Shown here in pieces: positions 1-8,566 of a stretch of 15,678 nucleotides of DNA (position 1 is its first letter; each line of letters opens with the position of its first letter). The DNA lies in the NCBI GenBank assembly GCA_963739435.1, contig CAVUAN010000023.1, forward strand, positions 1 through 15,678, written 5' to 3'. A program made the position numbers and the translations under genes. The notes under the pieces are model-generated. The model did not search any database, was not told the DNA's origin, and saw only the letters and a program-made list of their open reading frames with translations. This stretch comes from CAVUAN01 sp963739435 (lineage in GTDB: Bacteria > Acidobacteriota > Thermoanaerobaculia > UBA5066 > Gp7-AA6).

Positions 1-1105
1 CGGGCCTGCAAATGCTCTTCCAGGTCGAAGAAGTGCTCCCGCAGCATCGCGCGCACCTTCTTCCTGGGAACCACCGCCCCTTCTCCCGCGCGCCGGCCGT
101 GTCGGCGCACGATCTGCTGCACGGTGCGCCGGGCGGCGTAGCGGCCCTCCACTGTGAGCTGCCCGCTGATGCAGCCGTCCGGGCAGATGTAGGCCTCGAT
201 GAAGTCGACGGCCTGGAGCTTGCCTTCCTCGATGTGGTCGAAGACCCGCAGGACGTCGCGTACCCGCCACGGTGATGGTGTTGGCATCGCGCAGACCCGC
301 GATCTCCCCGCCCGCCATGGCCCAGAGCAGCCCGCGCTCGCTGATGGGCGGGGGATTCTCCACCGGGCCGATCTGGCCTTGATCGCCTTGAGCAGGGGAC
401 CGTAGAACTCGGCGATGGAGAAGGCCCCGTCCATGTACGACGCCTCCAGGGCCTCCGGGTGGTGAATGGATTGCAGGATGGCGCTGCACGCCGTGATGAA
501 GAAGATGCCGATGTCGCCGGGTTCGAGCCCCTTCTCCGCCACCAGCCGGCGGCGAAGCAGTTTGGCGGCCAGCTCCCGCGGAGTCTCGATGGGGAGCAGG
601 TTGTCGATCATGTCCGGGTAGCGGAGCTGGATCAGGTGGATGACGGCGGGGCAGGTCACCGAGATCTTGGGCCAGGGACCGCGGCACTCCGAGAGGTAGG
701 CGTCGGTGGCGCTGGCGTGCATGTCACACATGGCCGACAGGTCGTAGACGTCGTCGAAGCCCAGGCTGCGGAGGGCCTGCAGCACCTGGCCGGGCTCCAC
801 GTCCCTGCCGAACTGGGAGTACAGGGTCAGCGAGGGCAGGGCCACCGTGTACTTGAAGCGCTTGAGGTCCGCGGAGGTGGCGGTGGCCGCGTGCATCGCC
901 CCGTGCCGGCACCAGCGGATGCACTCGCCGCAGTCGATGCAGAGGTCGGGGTCGGCTACCGCGCACCCGCCCTGCACGCGGATGGCTCCGGTCGGGCAGG
1001 CCTGCAGCAGTCGACGCAACCCACGCAGCGCTCCGGGTCGAAGACGATCGAGTGCTGCTCCGGCGGGCGGTCGCCTTCCGCGACGTCAGCCAAGTCGCAC
1101 GGCAT
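1..1105 (-). CDS. [FeFe]-hydrogenase-like iron-sulfur protein (C-terminal hydrogenase domain), partial
   Basis: Probable redox or H2-sensing relative of [FeFe] hydrogenase, cytoplasmic. It starts at ATG 1105 (MPCDLADVAEGD), overlapping the end of the ATPase gene by 20 nt, and runs off the left edge close to the expected C-terminus. Two ferredoxin clusters come first: CVGCVDC..ACP, with a frame break near 1006 inside it, then CIDCGECIRWC. The hydrogenase domain follows. The motif equivalent to TSCCP reads SVTCPAV (Cys at 651-653), that equivalent to MPCxxK reads FFITACSAIL (Cys at 486-488), and the last reads ICPDGCISG (Cys at 184-186 and 171-173). So the four cysteines that hold the H-cluster cubane appear present, while the proton-relay Cys and the Lys of the second motif are missing. 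Further frame breaks lie near 375 and 265. Its partners (DRTGG proteins, ATPase) are known neighbours of sensory-type hydrogenase-like proteins. Catalytic hydrogenase activity is doubtful. Confidence 0.85.
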
Positions 1106-1506
1106 AGGTGAGCGTCGTTCCGACGCCGGGGGTGGACTCCACGTCGGAACTCGTCCGCGCTGTTCTTGATGTTGGGCAGGCCCAGCCCCGCTCCGAAGCC
1201 GCGCGCGCGCATCTCGGGTGTGGCGGTGGACCAGCCCGGGGTCATGGCCAGCTCGATGTCGGGGATCCCCTGGCCGCGGTCCGCCACCACCACCCGCACC
1301 GCCTCGGGCAGGACCAGGAAGCTGAGGTCCGCCTGGTCGGCGTACATGATGACGTTCATCTCCGCCTCGAAGTTGGCGATGGAGAGCCGGCGGATGAGGT
1401 CGGGTCGGATGCCCAGGTCCTTGCAGATGGACTTGATACGGGTGGCCACCTCTCCCCCGTGCTCGAAGTCGCCCCCGCGGATCGGGAAGGTCTCGGCGTA
1501 GAGCAC
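1086..1506 (-). CDS. Histidine-kinase-type ATPase, anti-sigma-factor (RsbW/RsbT)-like
   Basis: Stand-alone GHKL ATPase domain of about 140 aa, the size of anti-sigma kinases and switch kinases such as SpoIIAB or RsbT. Visible motifs: N-box ANFEAEMNVIMYADQA, G1 box VVADRGQGIPDIELAM, and G2 box ARGFGAGLGLPNIKNSADEF. After a one-base frame break near 1150 the protein continues DVESTPGVGTTLTYAVRLG and stops at 1086. I chose GTG 1506 as start, 5 nt after the stop of the upstream DRTGG gene, with a purine-rich GAGCGAG ahead of it; no ATG fits. The downstream hydrogenase-like gene overlaps its end, so the two are probably translationally coupled. Target protein and phosphorylation activity cannot be read from the sequence. 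No receiver or phosphoacceptor domain is present. Confidence 0.85.
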
Positions 1507-1511
1507 CTCGC

Positions 1512-1881
1512 TCAGGGCGCGGTCCCCTGTTGCTTGGTGGAGGCGGGCAGGCCGCTCCGGTGCAGGCGGCCGCAGGCCTCGTACATGGTCAGGGGGGTGG
1601 ACAGGAGGGGCAGGCCGCGCGCGCGGGCCAGCGGCCAGCACCTGCGCGTCGGGCCGCTTGCCGTTGACGTAGAGGATGGCCTGCGCGTCGACCACCTCGG
1701 CGGTGTGCACCGACTGCACGTTGGTCAACCCGGTGACGAGCAGGGGCCCGTGGCCGCAGAAGGCCAGCACCTCGCTCATGAGGTCGGCGGCGAAGCAGCC
1801 CGCGATCTCCCGGCCGCCGGCCTGGTCGGGGGCCAGCAGCTCCGTGCAGCCGAGGAGCGTGACGATCTCCGCGAGAAGCAT
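1512..1881 (-). CDS. DRTGG-domain protein (first of two)
   Basis: Small cytoplasmic protein of about 123 aa belonging to the DRTGG family, a domain also found in some phosphotransacetylases and CBS proteins, with no settled biochemical role. ATG 1881 is preceded by a strong GAGGTGAGGGC ribosome-binding site. The domain signature is degenerate: DQAGGREIAGCFAADLMSEV, followed by LLVTGLTNVQSVHTAEVVDA and the C-terminal part LPLLSTPLTMYEACGRL. A one-base frame break near 1630 (a GC run) separates the last segment, which ends at TGA 1512. It lies 33 nt after the second DRTGG gene and 5 nt before the ATPase gene. This pairing with hydrogenase-like proteins is typical of the family and suggests a regulatory or ligand-binding role. 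Confidence 0.8.
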
Positions 1882-1914
1882 GCCCTCACCTCGGGGCCGC
1901 CTCCGGGCGGCCGT

Positions 1915-2244
1915 CTAGCGAATGCCGGCCTCGTACAGCTTCGTGGCCATTTGCCAGCGGTTCAGGGCCGTGGTGAACACCGCGATCTCGGCCTTCTCCG
2001 CCATCTTCACCACGTCGTCGGGGAGGGCCTTGCCCTGGGTGATGACGATGGCGCAGGTGTCGACCAGGTTGGCGGCGGCGATCACGTTGGCGTGCGCCTG
2101 CGCGGTGACCAGCAGGTCGCCCGCCTTGGCGTTGGCGATCACGTCGCTGACCATGTCCGAGATGTAGACGCCCGTCACGTCCCGATCGAAGACCTTGGTG
2201 GCCGCCTTGAGCTCGAGCCGCTCCGCGAGTTCCTGAATCTTCAT
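1915..2244 (-). CDS. DRTGG-domain protein (second of two)
   Basis: Intact 109-aa cytoplasmic DRTGG-family protein, one of the few unbroken reading frames here. ATG 2244 follows a GAGGAG ribosome-binding site at good spacing. The signature region reads FDRDVTGVYISDMVSDVIA, then GDLLVTAQAHANVIAAANLV, AIVITQGKALPDDVV and a C-terminal segment AEIAVFTTALNRWQMATKLY. It is closer to the family consensus than its neighbour at 1512-1881, so the two look like an old duplication with diverged functions. It begins 10 nt after the unknown gene at 2255-2783. The function is inferred only from context (hydrogenase-like signalling operon). Confidence 0.88.
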   Translation of the reverse strand: MKIQELAERLELKAATKVFDRDVTGVYISDMVSDVIANAKAGDLLVTAQAHANVIAAANLVDTCAIVITQGKALPDDVVKMAEKAEIAVFTTALNRWQMATKLYEAGIR

Positions 2245-2254
2245 CCTGTGCTCC

Positions 2255-2783
2255 TCATTCCATGGACGTGAGGCCGAAGTCGATCGCGATCTGCTCGTAC
2301 GTGATCTCCCGGTGGAGGCCGAAGAGGTCGGGCAGGATCAGCACCTTCTTCCCGGGGCTGGTCAGGCGCTCGTTGAAGAGCGCGTTGAGGACCCGGACCT
2401 TCTCGAGGGGCATGGGCGCATGGCCCTCCTCGCCCTCGGTGGTGATCGCCACGTAGAGCGAGACCCGCTGGTCGTGGGCCAGGTCGCCCATCTGGTAGAC
2501 GGTGCTGTCCTTGGCGCAGCAGGCGTAGTAGAGCAGCCCCGCCAGCTCGCCGAAGGGCACCACCTCGCCGGTCTGGGTGTCGCGGACGTCGAACTGGAAG
2601 GTCTGGGCCGCCTCCTGGGGCTTCCAGAACTGATTGCCCTCGCGGTACTCCTCCAGGGGCGGGGTCCGCTCTGCCACGAAGTAGCGAGCGCCGGGCGAGG
2701 GTGTGGTTCTCCTGCTCGATCATCAGGTAGCCCGGCCGCACGTTGACCATCTCGTAGCGCCGGGTCATGGGTTCAGTGGTCAT
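2255..2783 (-). CDS. Unrecognised protein leading the hydrogenase-like operon
   Basis: I do not recognise this family. The protein is about 176 aa, begins at ATG 2783 (MTTEPMTRRYEMVNVRP) behind GAGAGG, and ends at TGA 2255, 10 nt before the next gene. A single-base frame break lies near 2700: the N-terminal part ends ..LMIEQENHTL and the rest resumes SPGARYFVAERTPPLEEY. It looks soluble, with no signal peptide or membrane segment. Two adjacent cysteines occur in LLYYACCAKDSTVYQMGDLA, and the C-terminus carries LTSPGKKVLILPDLFGLHRE. An alternative start is ATG 2768 (MTRRYEM). As first gene of a tight five-gene operon with DRTGG, ATPase and hydrogenase-like genes it probably works with them. 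No catalytic motif is evident. Confidence 0.75.
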
Positions 2784-2833
2784 GCTTGGCGGTCCTCTCT
2801 GGCGGCCTCACGACGCTCTCCTGCAGCAAGGAT

Positions 2834-2889
2834 CGGGTCGGCTCGGACCCGGTGCAATGAGACGTTCGCATCAGGTAAAGACGCGAACG
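2834..2889. promoter_or_regulatory. Two inverted repeats upstream of the hydrogenase-like operon
   Basis: The 157 nt between the LolA-like gene and the operon start hold two perfect dyads. One is CGGGTC (2834-2839) with GACCCG (2846-2851), a 6-nt spacer. The other is CGTTCGC (2863-2869) with GCGAACG (2883-2889), a 13-nt spacer. Read on the minus strand they lie 50-110 nt upstream of ATG 2783 and about 50-110 nt after the LolA-like stop. They could be an operator or leader structure of the operon, or a terminator of the gene before it. No clear U-tract follows, so a simple intrinsic terminator is less likely. Confidence 0.4.
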
Positions 2890-2940
2890 GACGATTTCAG
2901 CGAAAACGAGCCTGAGAGACTGCGGGGGCGGCCGCTCGCC

Positions 2941-3735
2941 TCAGGCCGGGGGTGCGAAGCGAGCGTCGCTGAAGGACGGGTTCACCTCGACCTTGTCCAC
3001 CACGATCCGGAGCACCTGTGGCCGGCCGGCGGCCCTGACCTCGACGAGGTGGGGGAAGAGGATCCCGCCCGTCCTCCGGTAGTCGCCGAAGGTCGTCTCG
3101 ATCCGGACCTGCTTCCCGCGCACCTGCCGGGTGGCTTCGGTCCGGACCAGGCTCGCGGATTTCACGTCGACCCAGGCGGTGAGCACCCCGCCGCTCTTGA
3201 GGGTGAGCTTCAGCTTGTAGGCGTCGTGGCCGTCGACGGCTTCGCGGCCGACGAGCTCGACCTGACTCCCCTTGCTCTTCCAGTCGACGAGGGGCCCGTC
3301 GATGTCGGCCTGCTCTCTCGCATCGATCAGGACCTCGTCCGGCAGGGGCTGCGGGCCCATCTCTCCTTCGAGCGGGTTCACCTTCCAGCCACGCTGGCCG
3401 TCGGAGGCGAAGACGCTGGTGACGCCCTGGACGGTGAACTCGAATCGGATCTTCCCGGGACGCTTGATCTCACGCATCACGAGCCCGTCGCGGCCCGCCC
3501 CGGCGCTGACGCGCCCTTCCTGGCGCAGCGTCCGGAGGGCCCTCAGCTTCTGGATCCCCCCCCGGGCCGTCACGTAGCGCCCGACGATCTCGTCGACAGT
3601 CGGGGACGGTGCGGCCTTCGCGGAGGGCGCGCTCGGCGTGGGAGGGGCGGCCGGGGCGCCGGGAGCGGCCAGCAGGGCCGCGCCGAGGACCGCCGCGGCC
3701 AGGCGCCCGCGGGAGGAGCCGCCGCGCGGGCTCAT
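2941..3735 (-). CDS. LolA-like outer-membrane lipoprotein-sorting protein
   Basis: Probably a periplasmic protein of the LolA-like (outer membrane lipoprotein-sorting) superfamily, about 264 aa, which in LolA carries lipoproteins across the periplasm. ATG 3735 is preceded by GGAG. The N-terminus MSPRGGSSRGRLAAAV continues into a hydrophobic Ala/Leu stretch ending in AAPGAPAAPP, a signal peptide. The mature part follows the family pattern: TVDEIVGRYVTARGGIQKL, then RPGKIRFEFTVQGVTSVFAS, GPLVDWKSKGSQVELVGRE, HDAYKLKLTLKSGGVLTAW and TTFGDYRRTGGILFPH, ending SFSDARFAPPA. The reading frame is open across the junction with the preceding gene, so on paper the two form one polypeptide. The internal signal peptide argues for two proteins. 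The exact substrate is unknown; this family is wider than true LolA. Confidence 0.8.
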   Translation of the reverse strand: MSPRGGSSRGRLAAAVLGAALLAAPGAPAAPPTPSAPSAKAAPSPTVDEIVGRYVTARGGIQKLRALRTLRQEGRVSAGAGRDGLVMREIKRPGKIRFEFTVQGVTSVFASDGQRGWKVNPLEGEMGPQPLPDEVLIDAREQADIDGPLVDWKSKGSQVELVGREAVDGHDAYKLKLTLKSGGVLTAWVDVKSASLVRTEATRQVRGKQVRIETTFGDYRRTGGILFPHLVEVRAAGRPQVLRIVVDKVEVNPSFSDARFAPPA

Positions 3736-4420
3736 CTCGAAACTCCGGCAGGGGTTCGGCCAGGACGTCACGCCATAGCCCCACCCACTCATGTAGACAG
3801 GGTTGCTTCTCATCCGGTCCGCTTCGTCCCGGGCACGCTTCTCGTCCTCTTGCTTCTGCAGCCGGTCCATGTTGGCCTTGAACTCCGCGTCCGAGGCGCG
3901 CTTGTCGGCCTCGTCGCGCGCCTGCTCCCTCGCGGCGTCGGATTGCGCCAGCTGCACCTCGGCGGGCGTCATCCACTCGCCGTCGTACTTGACGAAACCG
4001 CGGGCACGGTAGCTCTCCTCCTCGGTGAGCCAGCGGCCGTCGACCTGCACGAACCCCAGCGCCTCCCGGGCCTCCTTGTCATCGGGCGCGAGCGCGAGGA
4101 CCCTCTTGTAGGCCGCGCGCGACTGGGCCGAAAGTCCCTTCGTCGAAGCCCACAGGCCCAGGCTGCGCCAGCCGTTGACGTCCTGCGGTCCCAGCTTGCT
4201 CGCCCGCGCGTCGAACTCGTCCAGGGGCGAGGAGCCCCTCACGATCTCCTCGACCTGGTCCATCGGGAGGCCGATGGTTCCGTCTCCGAAGTCGATGACC
4301 ACCTTCTCCGCGGTCTGCTCGAGGATCCGGCCGGAGAACTTGCCTCCGCCCTTGAGATACACGACGTCCGCGACGAGAAGTCCGGGCACCAGGAAGCAGC
4401 AGAAGCAGGAGCTTTCTCAC
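3736..4420 (-). CDS. Secreted protein with TPR-like region and charged C-terminal coil
   Basis: Exported protein of roughly 225 aa, probably periplasmic or surface-located. GTG 4420 opens a signal peptide VRKLLLLLL; a one-base break near 4395 then leads into VPGLLVADVVYLKGGGKFSG. Next come a short beta-rich segment (KVVIDFGDGTIGLPMDQVEE), a TPR-like helical pair (SRAAYKRVLALAPDDKEARE), and two related repeats, GFVQVDGRWLTEEE and GFVKYDGEWMTPAE. A charged Ala/Arg/Glu/Asp coiled-coil stretch follows. The end is uncertain: the frame runs without stop into the LolA-like gene. In the +1 frame a TGA lies at 3768, so one missing or extra base there would give a normal end 32 nt before the next ATG. 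Such proteins are frequent in Acidobacteriota-type genomes, without assigned function. Confidence 0.65.
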
Positions 4421-4521
4421 GGGAGTCTCTCTCGACCAGGCGCAGTCTGGGATCGGCCAGCGGGCGCTGTCAACCAGCACTCGGTAAGCACTCCCCACGG
4501 ATAGAATCCCGTCAGAGCTTC

Positions 4522-7244
4522 GTGACAATCAGCGCGGGCACCCGTCTCGGCCCCTACGAAATCCTCGCACCCCTGGGCGCGGGGGGAATGGGTGAGGTCT
4601 ACCGGGCCAGGGACACGCGGCTGGGCCGCGACGTGGCCGTCAAGGTTCTGCCCGAGATCGTCTCGAACGACCCGCGCGCCCTTGCCCGTTTCGAGCAGGA
4701 GGCGAAGGCCGTCGCCGCCCTCTCGCATCCGAACATCCTCGCCCTCTTCGACGTCGGGAAAGAGAGCTCCGTTTCGTTCGTCGTCACGGAGCTTCTGGAG
4801 GGCGAGACGCTGCGCGCGCTTCTGGCCCGCGGACCGCTTCCGCTGCGCAAGGCCCTCGACGTCGCGCTTCAGGTGGCCGAAGGGCTCGCGGCGGCCCACG
4901 GGAAGGGGATCGTCCACCGGGACGTCAAGCCGGAGAACGTCTTCCTGACGAAGGACGGCCACGCGAAGCTCCTCGACTTCGGCCTCGCCCGTTCCCGACC
5001 TGTTTCCACCGAAGGCGACGAGACACAGTCACCGACGGTCGACAAGCTGACCTCGGAAGGAGTCGGTCCTCGGGACGGTGGCCTACATGTCTCCCGAGCA
5101 GGCGCGCGGGCAGACCGTCGACTTGCAGTCGGATCAGTTCTCGCTCGGCGTCGTTCTCTACGAGATGCTCACGGGGAAACGCCCCTTCGAGGGAGCCTCG
5201 GCGGCCGAAACGCTGGCCGCCATCATCCGCGAGGAGCCCGAGCCCTGACGAAGCTCGACCCGAAGCTCCCGGCGCCCCTCGTCTGGATCGTCCAGCGCTG
5301 TCTCTCGAAGGACCCGGAGGAGCGTTACTCCTCGACGAAGGACCTCGCGAAGGAGCTTCAGAACCTCCGGACTCATCTCTCCGAGGCCGTCAGCGCGGCG
5401 AACGTCGCGCCCGGCGAAGGGCCCCGTCTCCGCCGCCGGGTTCCCATCTGGGCGCTGGCGGCTGTCGCGGCGCTTGCCGCCGCGCTCGGTCTCTTCGTGG
5501 GTATCCGGTTCTCTCGATCCGCGTCTCCACCCGCCTCGCCCCTCAAACTCTCGCTCTCCTTCCCGCTGGACGCCGCGCCGAGGACGCACGAACACAACCC
5601 GTTCGCCCTCTCCCCCGACGGGAGGACTCTCGTCTTCGAGGGCATGAAGGAGGCGACACTGCAGGTCGAAGCTCTTCGTCCGCCGGCTCGACCTCGACGA
5701 GATCAGGCCGATCCCGGGGACCGACGGGACCGCGATCCGCCATTTCACATCCCCGTTCATCTCCCCGGACGGTCTCGAGGTCGGCTTCTTCGCCGACGGA
5801 AAGCTGAAGAAGGTGTCGCTCGCCGGCGGCTCGCCGATCACTCTCTGCGACGCTCCGGACCCCCGCGGCGGAAGCTGGGGGGCGGACGGAACGATCGTCT
5901 TCGCGCCGAGCCCGCGACGTCGGGTCTCTGGCGCATCCCGGCGTCGGGCGGAGAGCCGCGGAGGGTGACGACCCCGGACGTGGCGAAGGGCGATAGGCAC
6001 TCCTTTCCGCAGATCCTCCCGGACGGAGAGCACGTCCTCTTCACGCTGTGGCGGAATCCGCCGCGGGCCGCCGTCGTATCTCTCCGCACGGGCGAGCAGC
6101 GCATCGTCCTGGAGGACGCCGCGCGCGCCCGGTATCTCCCGACGGGGCACCTCGTCTTCGCTCGTCCCGGCGCGCTCTTCGCCGTCCCGTTCAGCCTGAA
6201 GCGTCTCGAGATCTCCGGCTCTCCCGTGCCGATCCTCGAAGGTCTCGTGACGAATTCCAATTTCACGCAGACGCGCGGAATACGCCTTCTCGCAGGAAGG
6301 AACGCTCGTCTACGCAGCGAGCCGGCAGCTTCAGAGAACGCTCGTCTGGGTGGATCGGAAGGGCGCGGTGGAACAGGTGCCTTTCCCGCCCGGAGGCTAC
6401 CATGGCGGTGGCCCTCTCGCCTGACGGAGGGCGGCTCGCGGCCATCACCGTCGACAAGGACGAGAAACAGGCGCTCGTGTTCGGCGACTTCGCCCGGGGA
6501 ACGCTCAGCCGGTCCGCGGCGGAAGGAAGTTTCCAGGGTCTGGCCTGGACGCCGGACGGAAAGCGTGTTGCATTCGGCTTCGGTCCCGGCAGAAAGACGA
6601 TGCAGAACGTCTTCTGGCAGAGCGCCGACGGAAGTACCCCGCCCGAGCGCCTGACGAGCGAGGCGCCGCTCCAGGCAGAGTCCCCATTCTTTCTCACCCG
6701 ACGGCAGCCTTCTGCTCGTCTCGGCGCGCAACGTCGCGGACACCAGTCCGAACGACGGACATTTTCGTTCTTCCCCTCAACGGGGAGAGAACGCTGCGCC
6801 CCTTTCTCCAGACAAAGTTCGCTGAGTAGGCCGCTCGATTTTCGCCCGACGGCCGATGGGTCGTGTACCTGTCGAACGAGTCGGGGCGCCCGGAGGTCTT
6901 CGTCCGGCCGTATCCGGGCCCGGGCGGCAAGTGGCAGATCTCGACCGAAGGGGGGGACGAGCCGCGCTGGTCCCGCAGCGGGCGCGAGCTGTTCTACTGG
7001 CAAGGGGACGACAAGATGATGGTCGTCGACGTCGAGACGAAGCCGACGTTCCGCGCCGGGCGGGCGCGGACGCTTTTCGAAGGCCGTTATCGCTCCCAAG
7101 GCGTCGAACTTCTACGACGTCACACCCGACGGAACGCGCTTCCTCATGATCAAGCCGGACCCCGCCGAATCGGGCCCGGCCCAGGTCAAGGTCGTCCTGA
7201 ACTGGTTCGAGGAGGTGAAGCGGCGAGTCCCGGGGGCGAAGTGA
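4522..7244 (+). CDS. Ser/Thr protein kinase with membrane anchor and TolB/WD40-like propeller
   Basis: Transmembrane eukaryotic-type protein kinase of about 905 aa. GTG 4522 starts TISAGTRLGPYEIL. Kinase motifs: glycine loop GAGGMGEVY (residues 19-27), VAVK with Lys41, αC Glu in RFEQEAKAVAAL, HRDVKPEN with Asp134, DFG Asp152, YMSPEQARG, and SDQFSLGVVLYEML. After the kinase come CLSKDPEERY, a single membrane helix (WALAAVAALAAALGLFVGI), and an extracytoplasmic propeller with repeated SPDGR/PDG blades. It ends NWFEEVKRRVPGAK at 7244. Frame breaks lie near 5065, 5245, 5665, 5925, 6285, 6410, three between 6690 and 6845, and 7098; the sequence resumes in register after each. This kinase-propeller architecture is common in Acidobacteriota; the outer part likely senses a ligand. 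It is divergent from the secreted-protein genes, with 101 nt between. Confidence 0.88.
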
Positions 7245-7277
7245 ACTCAGGGACGAGGGTGGCCTGACTCCGCGCCC

Positions 7278-8566
7278 TCAGAACACGAACATTCCGATCG
7301 CGGCCCCGAACATGAGAAGAGTCGCGACGCCCACCGCCGCGCGCGCGAGAATGGAACTCGGCTGCCTCGCCATCAGCTTGCGGCTCGACGCGACGAGGAG
7401 AACGCCGACGAGAAGAAACGGGCGCGAGCAGCCCGTTGACGACGGCGGACCAGTAGAGGGCCTTCAGCGGGCTGACCTTCGCGAAGTCCAGCGCGATCCC
7501 GGCCGCCGTCGAGATCCCGACGATGAAGTAGAAGCGTCGCGCTCCCGCCATCTTCTGATCGAGCCCCTGCCGCCAGCCGAACGTCTCGGCGAACGCGTAC
7601 GCGGCCGACCCGGCGAGCGTCGGGATCGCGAGGAGGCCGACGCCGACGACGCCGAGCGTGAAGAGCGTCGCCGCGAAGTTCCCCGCCAGCGGCCGCAGGG
7701 CCTCCGCGGCCTGGCGCGACGTTTCGATGTTCGTGACGCCGTGCCGATGGAGCGTGACCGCCGTCGTGAGGATGATGAAGAACATCACGAGGTTCGAGAA
7801 GAACGTGCCGACGCCGACGTCCAGAGTCTCGGTCGACGACTCTCTCGTCGCGCTCGCGCCCGCGCCTGCGCGAGAGTCGTCTGGCCGAGCGCCTTCTCCT
7901 CCTCGACCTCCTGTGACGCCTGCCAGAAGAAGAGGTAGGGGCTGATCGTCGTGCCGAGGATCGCCACGAGCGTCGCCCAGGCCTCGCGGCTCGTGCGGCA
8001 ACGACGGAACGAACGCGCTCGCGCGCGACGCTCGCCCCAGTCGACTCCGACGCGAAAGGCCGTGATCACGTAGGCGAAGAGCGCGAGCGCGAGCCACTTC
8101 AGCGACCGACGCGATCCGGTGCATACGGCAAGCGGATCGATCGCGACCGCGATGCCGACTCCGAAGGCGACGACGCACGACGTGCGAGTCCAGGCCCGTC
8201 AGCATTTCGGCGGCGTCGGCCATGCCCGCGAGGTCCGCGCCGATGTTGATGGTGTTCGCGACGAGAAGCGCGAACGTCGCGACGACGACGAAGGGCTTCG
8301 GGATGCGCTTCTCGAGCGCCGCGGCCAGTCCTTCGCCTCGGACCATGCCCGATGCGCGCGCACATCATCTGCACCGCCGCCATGAGCGGCCAGGTCAGGA
8401 GCGCGGTCCAGAGAAGGCTCGTGCCGAGCTGCGCGCCGGCGATGGAATACGTCGCGATGCCGGACGGATCGTCGTCCGCCGCGCCCGTGATGAGTCCCGG
8501 GCCGAGCGCGGAGAGGAAACGCCGCGGCCATTTTCTGAGCGAAGACGTGCCTGCCATCGTCGCCAT
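7278..8566 (-). CDS. NRAMP-family metal transporter, divergent subtype
   Basis: Multi-spanning inner-membrane transporter of about 429 aa, related to NRAMP (SLC11) proton-coupled divalent metal importers. ATG 8566 gives MATMAGTSSLRKWPRRFL; 8557 is an alternative. TM1 reads GPGLITGAADDDPSGIATYS, so Asp-Pro of the DPGN metal site is kept but not its Asn. TM6 reads LGTTISPYLFFWQASQE in place of MPHN. Other recognisable segments: ANTINIGADLAGMADAAEML, WLALALFAYVITAF, TFFSNLVMFFIILTTAVTLH and AAYAFAETFGWRQGLDQK. The last helix ends FGAAIGMFVF at TGA 7278. Frame breaks occur near 8345, 8185, 8050, 8000, 7860 and 7425. It follows the ferritin-like gene by 103 nt and converges on the kinase end with 33 nt between. 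The altered site makes the transported ion uncertain (Mn, Fe or Mg). Confidence 0.85.

Noticed and set aside
2767..4521. Open plus-strand frame upstream of and continuous with the kinase
   Set aside because: It is antisense to the LolA-like and TPR-like genes and low in complexity; the kinase itself starts at 4522 where the family sequence begins.
4421..4521. Sigma70-type promoter for the kinase (TAGAAT at 4502)
   Set aside because: No -35 hexamer lies at a usable distance; a TGTCAA is 27 nt away.
5040..5250. Programmed ribosomal frameshifting in the kinase
   Set aside because: Breaks are many, scattered in unrelated genes and lack slippery heptamers with downstream structure; indel errors explain them better.
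7245..7277. Bidirectional terminator between the convergent kinase and NRAMP genes
   Set aside because: Only a weak AGGG/CCCT pairing exists in the 33 nt and there is no U-tract.
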